NCBI GenBank assembly: GCA_012513245.1
Contig: JAAZCN010000043.1
Coordinates: 1-24,818 of the forward strand
Length of the DNA: 24,818 nt
Direction: 5' to 3'
Origin: Synergistaceae bacterium
Lineage (GTDB): Bacteria; Synergistota; Synergistia; Synergistales; Synergistaceae
Made by a program: the position numbers and the translations under genes. Of this stretch, positions 14,660-22,916 are shown piece after piece (positions within the stretch are counted from its first letter, which is position 1; each line of letters opens with the position of its first letter). Below the pieces are notes generated by a model. That model had not been told where the DNA came from, did no database searches, and saw only the letters and a list, made by a program, of their open reading frames with translations.

Positions 14660-16297
14660 CTAACAAATATAGCGTATCTTTCCATCCACCACCGTTAAGC
14701 CGACTTTCAAGTTCCGGATCTCGTTGTCATCGATCTTAAAAGGATTTTCCATAAAAGCTATGATGTCTGCAGCCTTTCCTACCTCCAGCGTTCCCCTGAA
14801 ATCTCCCTCTCCGCAAACGACAGCGCCCCCCTTTGTATACATCGAAAAGGCTTCTACTCTGTCAAGTTTTTCGGATGGCAGCCATCCGTGTTCCGGCTGA
14901 TCCGAAAGGTCTTTTCTCAGTATCGCTGCCCTTATTCCAAGCATCGGATCAAGCGGCTCAGTCGGAGAATCCGATCCTGCTCCTACTGTAATGCCATACT
15001 GTATCAATGTCTTCCATGCATAGCTCCACCTTGCTCTTTCAGCGCCAAGCCTGGACATCACGATCGGCCAGTCTGATGTGACAAATGCAGGCTGTATATC
15101 TGCCATCACACCAAGTTCTGCCATTCTCTTGTAGATGTCATGTGCCCCAACCTGACAATGTACTATCCTATGTGAAGTCGGTCTCTCTTTATCAAAAATG
15201 CTTTTTGCAGATTCAACGGCGTTGAGACACCTATCGATAGCTCCGTCGCCGATGGCGTAGTACGCTACCTGCATTCCGGCTTGTTGAGCTATCGCTGTAA
15301 GACGGTCGAGTTCTCCCTGCGACCGCGCGTATATTCCTCTGTTTCCGGGTTCATCTGAATATTCTTCCCTTAGTGCGGCTGTCTTCGCTCCAAGGGTCCC
15401 GTCAACGTGTATTTTAAGTGGACCTGAAGAGAAATAACTGATCCCGTTTCTCTCGTGATAACCACACTCAATAAATGTTGCAAGTTCTGTTTCATCTCTG
15501 ATATGCCATTGCTCAGCTATGCGCAGGGGCATCTGATTTTCCAGCTCCATCTGTTCGTAAAGCCTGAAGATCCTCTCGATACTCCCTACTATGCCAAGGT
15601 CATCTGTCTGTACTGACGTGATGCCGAGCTTGATCATCTCGTCTGTAGCTCTCTTGTACCACCTTATCAGGGTTTCGTCGGAAGATTCGGGGATGTTCAT
15701 CCTTACCCAATTTACTGCAGCCTCGCTGACTACTCCTGTCGGTTCACCATTTTCATCTACGTTGACAACGCCTCCCGATATTTTAAAACCTTTTCCTATC
15801 CTCAATATCTCGAGGGCTTTGGAATTAAGGGAGGCAATGTGTCCGCACGATCTCTCAAAGAAAAGAGGTATGTCTCTGGTGATATTGTCCAGGTCATGCC
15901 TGTTGGGGAACCTTTTTTCTGCAAGGTGATCCTGGTCCCACCCACGGGCAAAAAACCACTGACCCTCAACTATCGGAGACTTTAAAAGGAACCGGCGGCT
16001 TTTGTCTATCATTTCTTCGATAGAGGATGATCCTGAAAGGTTCAGAGTTTCAAGGCTCCTGCCTGTCGCAAGAAGATGGTTATGCGTATCGGTCATTCCG
16101 GGCATGAGGAACTTACCTTTTATGTCCAGCACTGTTGTTTTGCTGTCACAGAACGACAGTATTTCTTTATCGCTTCCTATTGCCTGAATGATACCATTTT
16201 TTGCGTACAGCGCACTGGCCCGACCGGGAGATGACATCGGGTAGATGACGCCGTTAATAAGAGCTATAGAATCGTTTCGCTGTACATCCCCCATCAT
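14660..16297 (-). CDS. YtcJ-type metal-dependent amidohydrolase
   Basis: A 545-residue amidohydrolase-superfamily enzyme of the YtcJ/AepA group, a TIM barrel with a small beta domain at the ends. It shows metal-site HNH (His72, His74) after GMTDT, the Lys-region IHVDGTLGAKTAAL near 295, HRIVHCQV near 365, and the terminal Asp motif GSDSPTEPLDPM near 445. The C-terminal strand domain contains ADIIAF and VVDGKIRY. No signal peptide, so cytosolic. Substrates for this group are mostly unknown; position in a peptidase/cysteine operon hints at N-acyl or cyclised amino acids. The ATG 16297 is preceded by AAAGGTGG that overlaps the pepA stop (11-base gap), so it is coupled to pepA. Confidence 0.88.
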   Translation of the reverse strand: MMGDVQRNDSIALINGVIYPMSSPGRASALYAKNGIIQAIGSDKEILSFCDSKTTVLDIKGKFLMPGMTDTHNHLLATGRSLETLNLSGSSSIEEMIDKSRRFLLKSPIVEGQWFFARGWDQDHLAEKRFPNRHDLDNITRDIPLFFERSCGHIASLNSKALEILRIGKGFKISGGVVNVDENGEPTGVVSEAAVNWVRMNIPESSDETLIRWYKRATDEMIKLGITSVQTDDLGIVGSIERIFRLYEQMELENQMPLRIAEQWHIRDETELATFIECGYHERNGISYFSSGPLKIHVDGTLGAKTAALREEYSDEPGNRGIYARSQGELDRLTAIAQQAGMQVAYYAIGDGAIDRCLNAVESAKSIFDKERPTSHRIVHCQVGAHDIYKRMAELGVMADIQPAFVTSDWPIVMSRLGAERARWSYAWKTLIQYGITVGAGSDSPTEPLDPMLGIRAAILRKDLSDQPEHGWLPSEKLDRVEAFSMYTKGGAVVCGEGDFRGTLEVGKAADIIAFMENPFKIDDNEIRNLKVGLTVVDGKIRYIC

Positions 16298-16308
16298 TCA
16301 TACCACCT

Positions 16309-17772
16309 TTACATCATCATTAAGAGAGTTGCCAGGGTCCTTGTCCCGAAACCGGAAGCACCCTTAGCGTAATAGCTTCTCTGTTCTTTGATAAAATCTG
16401 CAGCAGCTATGTCCAGATGGACCCATGGAATATCTTTATCGACGAATGCCTCCAGGAACATCGCAGCGGTGATGGCACCGCCGTAGCGACCTCCTGAGTT
16501 GACCAGATCGGCCACCGGAGATTTTATGGCTTTTTTAAGTGTCGGGTCATCCATTGGAAGTTTCCAGAAACGCTCACCTGCCATTTTGGCAGCAGCGAGT
16601 ACTTCCTCCCCGAAAGGATCGTTGTTGGTGAAAAGACCTCCGGTGTTCGTTCCCAAAGCAACAGCACAGGCCCCGGTAAGCGTAGCTATGTCTATTATTT
16701 TATCCGGTTTGAGTTCTGAAGCAAAAGAGAGTGCATCGGCAAGTGTAAGCCTTCCCTCCGCATCAGTATTGTTGACTTCTATAGTCTTTCCGTTGCGTGC
16801 ACGAAGGATATCGTCAGGTCTGTAAGCATTTCCGCCGGGCATATTTTCAGCAGCTGCTATTATAACTGTAATTTTCCATGGCAGTTTAAGCTGAGCAACT
16901 GCTCTTACAGCTCCGAGGACTGCACATGCACCACTTTTGTCGCCCTTCATTGTAGTCATGTGATCGGCAGGTTTAATGTCCAACCCTCCGCTGTCAAAAG
17001 TCAACCCCTTACCTACAAGTGCAACATGCCCTCTACATTCCCCTTTAGGTGACCAAGTAAGGGTAATAAACCTTGGAGGATTAGCCGAACCTCTTCCAAC
17101 GGCGTAGAAGGCGGCCATTTTTTCCTTCTCTATTCTTTCCTCATTCCATATTTCGCATTCCAAGCCCAGTTCCTGTGCCAGCAACGCGGCCTTTTGGGCA
17201 AGAGTCTCCGGGGTTATGACATTCCCGGGTTCGTTCGCTATATCCCTTGTATAGCACTGTGCTTCAGCAAGTATTCTACCTTCCGCCAGTCCTTCACTGT
17301 TTGCATCTGCAATGTAGACATTCTCCGGAGATAGAAGTTTCTCCTCCTCTTCCTGCGACAGGTATTTATCAAAGCTGTAGCATCCAAGGACAGCCCCTTC
17401 TGCAGCAGATCTTGAATTGACCCTCTCTCCCGCACCGGGCATGGCGATAAGCACGCTTGAGCATCTTTTTGACGCTGCGGTCCTTAACGTCACAAAACTT
17501 CCCTCTCTGATGTTTTCCCGTAGGCTTTCTTTTTCATTTCCAAGTCCGTGTATCACAACATATTTGACTGATTCATGCATTACCGGGATCGTTATCGTTG
17601 AACCGGCTTTTGCCTTAAAATTATCGTTTATTACCGCTCTGCGGCAAAACTCCAGCATGTCTCCGGCAAGAGGTTCCAGAGACAGCGACTCAGACGAGGC
17701 TCCTTCAGCTAGTATTCCGATCAACCGGACATTTTCCTGACCAAAATCTTTTTCAGATCTATTAATGTTCAA
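16309..17772 (-). CDS. pepA: Leucyl aminopeptidase (M17 family)
   Basis: A 487-residue M17 cytosol aminopeptidase, a hexameric two-metal enzyme that removes N-terminal residues from peptides. The metal-binding and active-site parts are intact: VGKGLTFDSGGLDIKP (253-268), MKGDKSGA (275-282) and the family signature NTDAEGRL (335-342). The N-terminal non-catalytic domain covers about 1-165. The start is TTG at 17772, supported by GGAGGG with 6-base spacing; no better ATG exists nearby. It is first in an operon with the amidohydrolase, cyuA and recD2, and fits the terminal step of peptide use. Confidence 0.96.
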   Translation of the reverse strand: MNINRSEKDFGQENVRLIGILAEGASSESLSLEPLAGDMLEFCRRAVINDNFKAKAGSTITIPVMHESVKYVVIHGLGNEKESLRENIREGSFVTLRTAASKRCSSVLIAMPGAGERVNSRSAAEGAVLGCYSFDKYLSQEEEEKLLSPENVYIADANSEGLAEGRILAEAQCYTRDIANEPGNVITPETLAQKAALLAQELGLECEIWNEERIEKEKMAAFYAVGRGSANPPRFITLTWSPKGECRGHVALVGKGLTFDSGGLDIKPADHMTTMKGDKSGACAVLGAVRAVAQLKLPWKITVIIAAAENMPGGNAYRPDDILRARNGKTIEVNNTDAEGRLTLADALSFASELKPDKIIDIATLTGACAVALGTNTGGLFTNNDPFGEEVLAAAKMAGERFWKLPMDDPTLKKAIKSPVADLVNSGGRYGGAITAAMFLEAFVDKDIPWVHLDIAAADFIKEQRSYYAKGASGFGTRTLATLLMMM

Positions 17773-17818
17773 TATATTCCCTCCATAAAAGTAACTTGTT
17801 TGTATTCTCTACGGTACA

Positions 17819-17847
17819 ATAATATCACTATTTAATCACAATGTTGA
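17819..17847 (-). promoter_or_regulatory. Candidate promoter of the pepA operon
   Basis: On the minus strand, TCAACA (17842-17847) is followed after 17 bases by TATTAT (17819-17824), giving a start near 17812 and a leader of about 40 bases before the pepA TTG. Confidence 0.45.
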
Positions 17848-17873
17848 TGTACTTCTGCTTACCTTATTTTTTC

Positions 17874-17882
17874 TGCTATACT
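17874..17882 (+). promoter_or_regulatory. Extended -10 promoter of the FAD oxidoreductase gene
   Basis: TGCTATACT is an extended -10 element 40 bases before the ATG at 17923, divergent from the pepA promoter. The -35 is not clear. Confidence 0.5.
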
Positions 17883-17922
17883 TATCAGGGTCGATCTTCT
17901 GCTTTATTTGGGGGAATGAAAA

Positions 17923-19314
17923 ATGGGCAACAAATACGACGTGATAGTCGTAGGAGCAGGTCCTGCCGGATTATTTGCTGCACTTGAACTTACAAAAAAC
18001 AACAAAAAAGTTCTTCTTGTTGATAAGGGAAGATCGATAGATGCCAGGGTCTGTCCAATGAAAATGGGTGCTCCGGAGTGCGTCCACTGTGATCCGTGCA
18101 ACGTTGTTTGCGGATGGGGAGGAGCAGGTGCGTTCAGCGACGGTAAGCTGACGCTGCCCCCTGAATTTGGCGGCAACCTTGAAGAATACTGTGGACGCCA
18201 GAAACTTATCTCTCTTATTGACGAGGCAGCCCGGGTCTATCTGGATCATGGAGCAAGCAATACTCTCTTCAAACCAAGCGGCGACCTTGCAAAGAAGGTC
18301 ATTACCAAAGCGCTTCAGTCAGGTCTGGACATCATCCCTGCCACTATACGTCACATGGGAACAGACAGATCTAAGCACATCCTTGGCGCCATATATGAAA
18401 CTTTAAAAGACAGCTGTGAAGTAAGGACAAATACCATGGCAGAAAAAGTCCTCCTTAAACCTGACGGATCCATTGCGGGCATTCTGCTTTCCAACGGAGA
18501 AGAGGTCTACGCCGACAGAGTCCTCTTGGCTCCCGGACGCGAAGGCGCCGCATGGATGGAAAAAACTGTGAAGGATCTTGGACTTGAGATCAAGTCGCTG
18601 CCTGTAGACATTGGCGTAAGGGTAGAAATACCCTCTGCCTGGGCTGAAGATATAACAGACCAGTTCTACGAGATTAAAGCACTTCTTGATACTCCAACCT
18701 TTGATGACAAGGTGCGAACATTCTGCATGTGTCCCCACGGAGAAGTCACATCTGAATACCAGAGCCACCACGAGATCCTGACTGTTAACGGTCACTCGAA
18801 CGAAGAGAACGAACGCAAGACAGAAAACACGAATTTTGCAATACTTGTCTCGACAGAATTCACAAAACCTTTCAGAGATCCGATCGGTTACGGCAGCCAC
18901 ATTGCCCGTCTGGCAAACATGCTCGGCGGCGGGATCCTTGTCCAGCGACTTGGTGACCTTCGCAAAGGAAGGCGCTCCACTCCGGACCGTATTGCACGTG
19001 GACTTGTGCGCCCCACTCTCACAAGTGCGGAACCGGGTGACCTCGCGTGCGTGCTTCCTTACAGGCATATGGTAGGTATCATGGAAATGCTTGCTGCTCT
19101 CGACAACATTATCCCCGGTGTAAACAGCGGACACACACTGCTTTACGGCGTTGAGGTCAAGTTTTACAGCCTTAAGGTGGCTCTCGACAGCGGGCTCAGG
19201 ACATCTATAAAAGGCCTGTACGCTGCAGGAGACGGGGCCGGAGTTACAAGAGGCGTTATACAGGCTTCGTCATCGGGTCTTTGGGTCGCACGGGCAATGC
19301 TCTCAGAAAAATGA
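17923..19314 (+). CDS. FAD-dependent oxidoreductase (COG2509-type) with Cys cluster
   Basis: A 463-residue flavoprotein of the uncharacterised FAD-dependent dehydrogenase group. The N-terminal Rossmann motif GAGPAG (11-16) ends its beta strand with VDKG. A cysteine-rich insert follows: Cys44, then Cys53-x2-Cys56-x2-Cys59-x3-Cys63, then GWGGAGAFSDGKL. The C-terminus has the second FAD motif, GLYAAGDGAGVTRG (about 432-445). The middle part (240-400) is the substrate domain. No signal peptide or membrane helix. The Cys spacing matches a [4Fe-4S] ferredoxin site, though this has to be proven for the family. The ATG 17923 follows GGGGGAA with about 8-base spacing. Reaction and partner are unknown. 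Confidence 0.88.
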   Translation: MGNKYDVIVVGAGPAGLFAALELTKNNKKVLLVDKGRSIDARVCPMKMGAPECVHCDPCNVVCGWGGAGAFSDGKLTLPPEFGGNLEEYCGRQKLISLIDEAARVYLDHGASNTLFKPSGDLAKKVITKALQSGLDIIPATIRHMGTDRSKHILGAIYETLKDSCEVRTNTMAEKVLLKPDGSIAGILLSNGEEVYADRVLLAPGREGAAWMEKTVKDLGLEIKSLPVDIGVRVEIPSAWAEDITDQFYEIKALLDTPTFDDKVRTFCMCPHGEVTSEYQSHHEILTVNGHSNEENERKTENTNFAILVSTEFTKPFRDPIGYGSHIARLANMLGGGILVQRLGDLRKGRRSTPDRIARGLVRPTLTSAEPGDLACVLPYRHMVGIMEMLAALDNIIPGVNSGHTLLYGVEVKFYSLKVALDSGLRTSIKGLYAAGDGAGVTRGVIQASSSGLWVARAMLSEK

Positions 19315-19351
19315 AAAATATCAGGGTCTACTAAGAAAAGATGATCAGTAA

Positions 19352-20305
19352 TCTGAAAAAAAGCGTCTTGTTAAAATTTACGAAATAATGTTGCCTATCC
19401 TGGCGCTTATCTCGGTTTTTACCCTTATGTCCTTAGGCTCAAACCTTTTCAAATATAGTCTTCAGCCTAAGCTGATATTTTTCCTAAATCATTTTATCTG
19501 GCTTGTTTTTGCCGCTGATTTCTTCGTAAGGATGCATCTAACAGATGATAAAAAACATTTCCTAACGAGACATCTTGCAGAATTTATCGCTATAGTTCCC
19601 GTATACCCGTTCATACTGCTGGCTCAGTTATTGGGAGACCTCCACATGACTGATGCTGCTAAACTAACACTTGAAATGATTTTTATTATAAAATTCTTCT
19701 CATACCTGATAAGGGCCTTCGTAACACAGCGCAGATTCATCAGAACTAATCCTCTGCATTATGCGGCCGCTGTGACTATGACTGCACTTGTCATTGCCGC
19801 AATGCTATTTTCCAGCTTTGAAGGCAGAAATTATTCAGACAGTATATGGTGGGCTTTTTCGACCGCAAGCACTACCGGTTTTGGTGACATCGTGCCTGTG
19901 ACCGTGGAAGGAAGACTTGTAGGGATGTTCCTGATGGTCGTCGGGCTTGCCTGCATAAGCATGCTCACTGGTGTTATAGCCGGAATGATGATGTACTCCA
20001 ATAATCTTACAAGGCCGGAAGGCTCTATCATAATTGGTATAATAAAAGAACTCTCCCGGTTTTCAGAGCTGAGTGAGAATGATGTAGATGAGATATGCAC
20101 CGTCTTGAAAGCAATGAAACTGAGACATCCAATAAAAGAAAAAGAGATCGACAAGGTAAGAGCTGCTAAAAGATCGATCTCTAAAAAAACGTCCAACAAA
20201 AACAGTCGTTTTGCAAAATGGGTAAATGAAACCTTCATGAGCGACCCTAAAGAGGATTCTGTTCTTGAAAAAAAACTTTCAGAGAAAAAACGCCCTAAGA
20301 AATAA
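19352..20305 (+). CDS. Six-TM potassium-channel-like protein (N-terminus frame-disrupted)
   Basis: An integral membrane protein with a Kv-like layout: hydrophobic segments beginning at MLPILALISVF, LIFFLNHFIWLVF, FIAIVPVYPFILL, LEMIFIIKFFSYLI and YAAAVTMTALVIAAMLF. Next come the pore loop with selectivity filter TTGFGD and a last helix (LVGMFLMVVGLACISML). The soluble C-terminus (about 100 residues) is Lys-rich. The first ATG in this frame is 19388 (305 residues), but it has no ribosome site. The frame is open back to 19352, and the residues just before that ATG (KRLVKIYEI) look like genuine channel sequence. A start at 19341 (MISNLKK...) in another frame meets this one at a run of seven A (19356-19362). 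Translation may use a -1 shift, or reinitiation at TAATG (19386-19390). Confidence 0.8.
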   Translation, partial: SEKKRLVKIYEIMLPILALISVFTLMSLGSNLFKYSLQPKLIFFLNHFIWLVFAADFFVRMHLTDDKKHFLTRHLAEFIAIVPVYPFILLAQLLGDLHMTDAAKLTLEMIFIIKFFSYLIRAFVTQRRFIRTNPLHYAAAVTMTALVIAAMLFSSFEGRNYSDSIWWAFSTASTTGFGDIVPVTVEGRLVGMFLMVVGLACISMLTGVIAGMMMYSNNLTRPEGSIIIGIIKELSRFSELSENDVDEICTVLKAMKLRHPIKEKEIDKVRAAKRSISKKTSNKNSRFAKWVNETFMSDPKEDSVLEKKLSEKKRPKK

Positions 20306-20324
20306 CAAGTCGAGTCAAGTCGAT

Positions 20325-20366
20325 AAAAAAAACTCATGCCGGCTATTACAGGAATGAGCTTTTTTC
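20325..20366. terminator. Bidirectional terminator between the channel gene and the SNF transporter
   Basis: CTCAT (20333-20337) pairs with ATGAG (20354-20358), with CC/GG inside after one mismatch. T runs flank it on both strands: CTTTTTTCT on plus and AGTTTTTTTA on minus. It lies between the two convergent stop codons (20305 and 20402). Confidence 0.8.
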
Positions 20367-20401
20367 TATTATCAATTTCGAGTTTTTTATCTATTTACAT
20401 C

Positions 20402-21814
20402 TCAAAAATTCAACAATCCTACAGAATTTAGGAAGATGATGAGGACCAGCAACGGCGTTACATAACGAAGCAGAAATCTGATAAGTTTTACCTTACCTTC
20501 GTTATTCAGTTTCCCGTGGTTGGTCAGTTCATCCCTCAGATCTTTTTCTTTAATTTTATAGCCGGCGTAGAGAGCGATAAACAATCCTCCCAGGGGTAGA
20601 CATATGTTCGACGATATGAAGTCGAAGAGGTCAAAGAAACCCCTTCCCATGACTTTGATCCCTCCGAAGAAGCTCGAACTGTCAGCTGAACCCGCTGCCA
20701 GAACTCCTACCACTGCTATGATGGCACAATTGAGGATAGCGGCTTTTTTACGAGGCATGTTAAATTCTTCCGACATCCAGACAGTCGGAACTTCAACAAG
20801 CGAAAGCATCGCACCGTTGGCTGCGAATGACGTCAAAAGGAAAAATGCGAAGAGAAGCACCTGTCCAAAGGGCATCTGTGAGAATACAAGTGGAATCGTT
20901 ATAAAGAGCAGACCCGGCCCTGCTCCCGGCTCAACTCCAAAAGAAAAGACCGCCGGGAATATCGCAAGGCCTGCAAGCATAGATACACAGATGTCAGCTA
21001 TAGCTATTTTAAGAGGAGCAGTGGAAAGATCCGAATCCTCTGTGAAATATGATCCATAGGTTATCATCGTTCCCATCCCAAGCGAGAGTTTAAAAAATGC
21101 CAGCCCCATCGCCGCGAGCGTTACAGACGGAGTTATCTGTGAAAAATCGACATGGAAAAGAAAACGCAGACCTTCGGAGGCTCCCGGCAGTGTCATCGCG
21201 CGTACCGCACAGATTATAAGAAGGACAAAAAGCAGGGGCATCATTATCCTAATAGCCCTCTCTATGCCGGCTGAAACACCGAGTGAGATGATAGTGCCTA
21301 TTACAAAAAGTACAACTACCTGCCAGAATATCGGTGACAGCACTGCTGCTGAAAAGAAACTTCCCCCTGCCGTGCCGGCTCCTATCGCACTGCCAAACAT
21401 AGCTCCTGCTTTTTCAGCTGTAATTCCTGCGAAAGCTCCCGTTGCAGCTTTGAATGTGTAGTAATATACCCATCCTGCCACACAGCTGTAGAAGAACATG
21501 ATCAGATAGGCAGCGAGTGCTCCCATGAAGCCTATTCCCGACCAGGGGGATCTTGGGTTCTTATCAAGTTTTCTGAATGCGCCGACCGGGTTCATCCTTG
21601 ATCTGCGGCCAATTACGAATTCACTTATCATAATAGGAACAGCGACCATAAAGACAAAAAAGAGGTACAGTACAAGAAAAGCTCCGCCGCCACCGGTTCC
21701 TGTCATATACGGAAATTTCCATATATTCCCAAGACCTACGGCTGAACCAAGGGATACCATCAATGCCGTAAGAGTTGAACTAAAACCATCCCTTTTCTTT
21801 GTTTCTAATGACAA
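20402..21814 (-). CDS. Sodium-dependent transporter (SNF/NSS family)
   Basis: A 470-residue inner-membrane transporter of the neurotransmitter:sodium symporter family (LeuT/MhsT relatives) for sodium-driven amino-acid uptake. The N-terminal helix carries the hallmark SLGSAVGLGNIWKFPY (17-32), followed by GGGGAFLVLYLF with the unwound helix glycines, and about eleven membrane helices in total. It has no large extracellular domain, as usual for prokaryotic forms. The start is TTG at 21814 with GGAGGAG 6-7 bases upstream. Substrate, most likely a hydrophobic or aromatic amino acid, is inferred from the family only. It follows the EamA gene by about 100 bases, with no clear terminator between them. 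It ends at a bidirectional terminator shared with the channel gene. Confidence 0.95.
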   Translation of the reverse strand: MSLETKKRDGFSSTLTALMVSLGSAVGLGNIWKFPYMTGTGGGGAFLVLYLFFVFMVAVPIMISEFVIGRRSRMNPVGAFRKLDKNPRSPWSGIGFMGALAAYLIMFFYSCVAGWVYYYTFKAATGAFAGITAEKAGAMFGSAIGAGTAGGSFFSAAVLSPIFWQVVVLFVIGTIISLGVSAGIERAIRIMMPLLFVLLIICAVRAMTLPGASEGLRFLFHVDFSQITPSVTLAAMGLAFFKLSLGMGTMITYGSYFTEDSDLSTAPLKIAIADICVSMLAGLAIFPAVFSFGVEPGAGPGLLFITIPLVFSQMPFGQVLLFAFFLLTSFAANGAMLSLVEVPTVWMSEEFNMPRKKAAILNCAIIAVVGVLAAGSADSSSFFGGIKVMGRGFFDLFDFISSNICLPLGGLFIALYAGYKIKEKDLRDELTNHGKLNNEGKVKLIRFLLRYVTPLLVLIIFLNSVGLLNF

Positions 21815-21918
21815 TAAAATCTCCTCCTTAACTACGTTTAGAGAGAATAAAATAATGCATTTTTAAAAATCGCCTTGATTTTACACCTAATTATTTAAAA
21901 TGGGTGAGTAATTATTAA

Positions 21919-22833
21919 TTACAATTCTTTCCCTCCAAGTCCGGAAGTTCGAATCGTAGCACAGACAATTGCAATAATAATAATGGTACAGCCTATTGCC
22001 TCCTGCATCGATGGAGACTGATCCAGTAAAAGTGAGGTCAGGCCCACCGCAACGACTATTTCAAGCGTACAGAGTAGACTCACCGTTGCAGCCGGCACAT
22101 ATTTCAAAGCAGTGTAGAAGAGGCCGTATGCAAGAAGGCTTCCGCAAAATGCCTGGAAGACCATGAGGCCAAAAAGGGATGCTGTAAAGTTAGAAATATC
22201 TTCCCATCCAACGATGGTGCTTTTACCTAGAATAAGGAGTGCTCCGCCAAGAAGATGTGCAAAGAAGAGGAGCACTAACTGATCTGTTTCCTGGTCTTTG
22301 CAGACCCTTCTGGCCACAAGGGCCTGCCCTGAAATTCCTATTATTGCAAGCCCACCCCACATAAGTCCCGGTAAAGAGAGACTCGAAAAAGTTTTTTCAC
22401 CGCCTACCATACCCAGATAGACTCCTACGATTATCAGGAATCCGGATACTACCTGAAGAAAGGTCGGCTTTTCATGAGTTATGTAGAGCGAACCAAGTAG
22501 GGTCACAAGGGGAAAAGTATAGTGAAGTACGAGTGCTTCGGGCACAGAGAGATATTTTAGCGACATCAGGAATCCCCCTCCGGAAAAAACAACGGAGAGT
22601 ATTCCGGAAAGGAAATAAAAACAGATAATGTTCCTATCCGGTCTGAATACTCCGGGTCCTTTCGTGAAATAGATAAAAGGACCTACCGTAAGCACAACAA
22701 AAAGTGCACGAAAAGCCATAACTGACATAAGGCTTATTCCTGCGCTTGAAAGGACCTTAGCTATTGGACTCATAATGCCCCAGCAAACAGCAGCAATAAG
22801 CGTCATAACAACTCCATGCCAATATTTATTCAT
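21919..22833 (-). CDS. EamA-family (DMT) transporter
   Basis: A 304-residue membrane protein with about ten helices in two homologous halves (each EamA repeat about 140 residues: TLIAAVCWGIMSPIAKVL at the start of the first, GLMWGGLAIIGISGQALVARR at the second). This is the drug/metabolite transporter superfamily, whose EamA members often export amino acids or metabolites. The ATG 22833 has GAGG about 11 bases upstream. It lies 83 bases downstream of the ornithine-cyclodeaminase-like gene, same strand, so it may export a product or excess substrate of that pathway. Substrate unknown. Confidence 0.9.
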   Translation of the reverse strand: MNKYWHGVVMTLIAAVCWGIMSPIAKVLSSAGISLMSVMAFRALFVVLTVGPFIYFTKGPGVFRPDRNIICFYFLSGILSVVFSGGGFLMSLKYLSVPEALVLHYTFPLVTLLGSLYITHEKPTFLQVVSGFLIIVGVYLGMVGGEKTFSSLSLPGLMWGGLAIIGISGQALVARRVCKDQETDQLVLLFFAHLLGGALLILGKSTIVGWEDISNFTASLFGLMVFQAFCGSLLAYGLFYTALKYVPAATVSLLCTLEIVVAVGLTSLLLDQSPSMQEAIGCTIIIIAIVCATIRTSGLGGKEL

Positions 22834-22916
22834 TTTTTTGCTCTACCTCGCTGAGAATTTCATAATTACCGTTCACGTATCAATATATGGGCTCCCGGCA
22901 CTTAATTTTCAGATAT

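Noticed and set aside
18403..19134. 243-codon minus-strand open frame inside the FAD oxidoreductase gene
   Set aside because: It is antisense to a well-supported gene, has no recognisable domain and no ribosome site; a shadow of codon bias.
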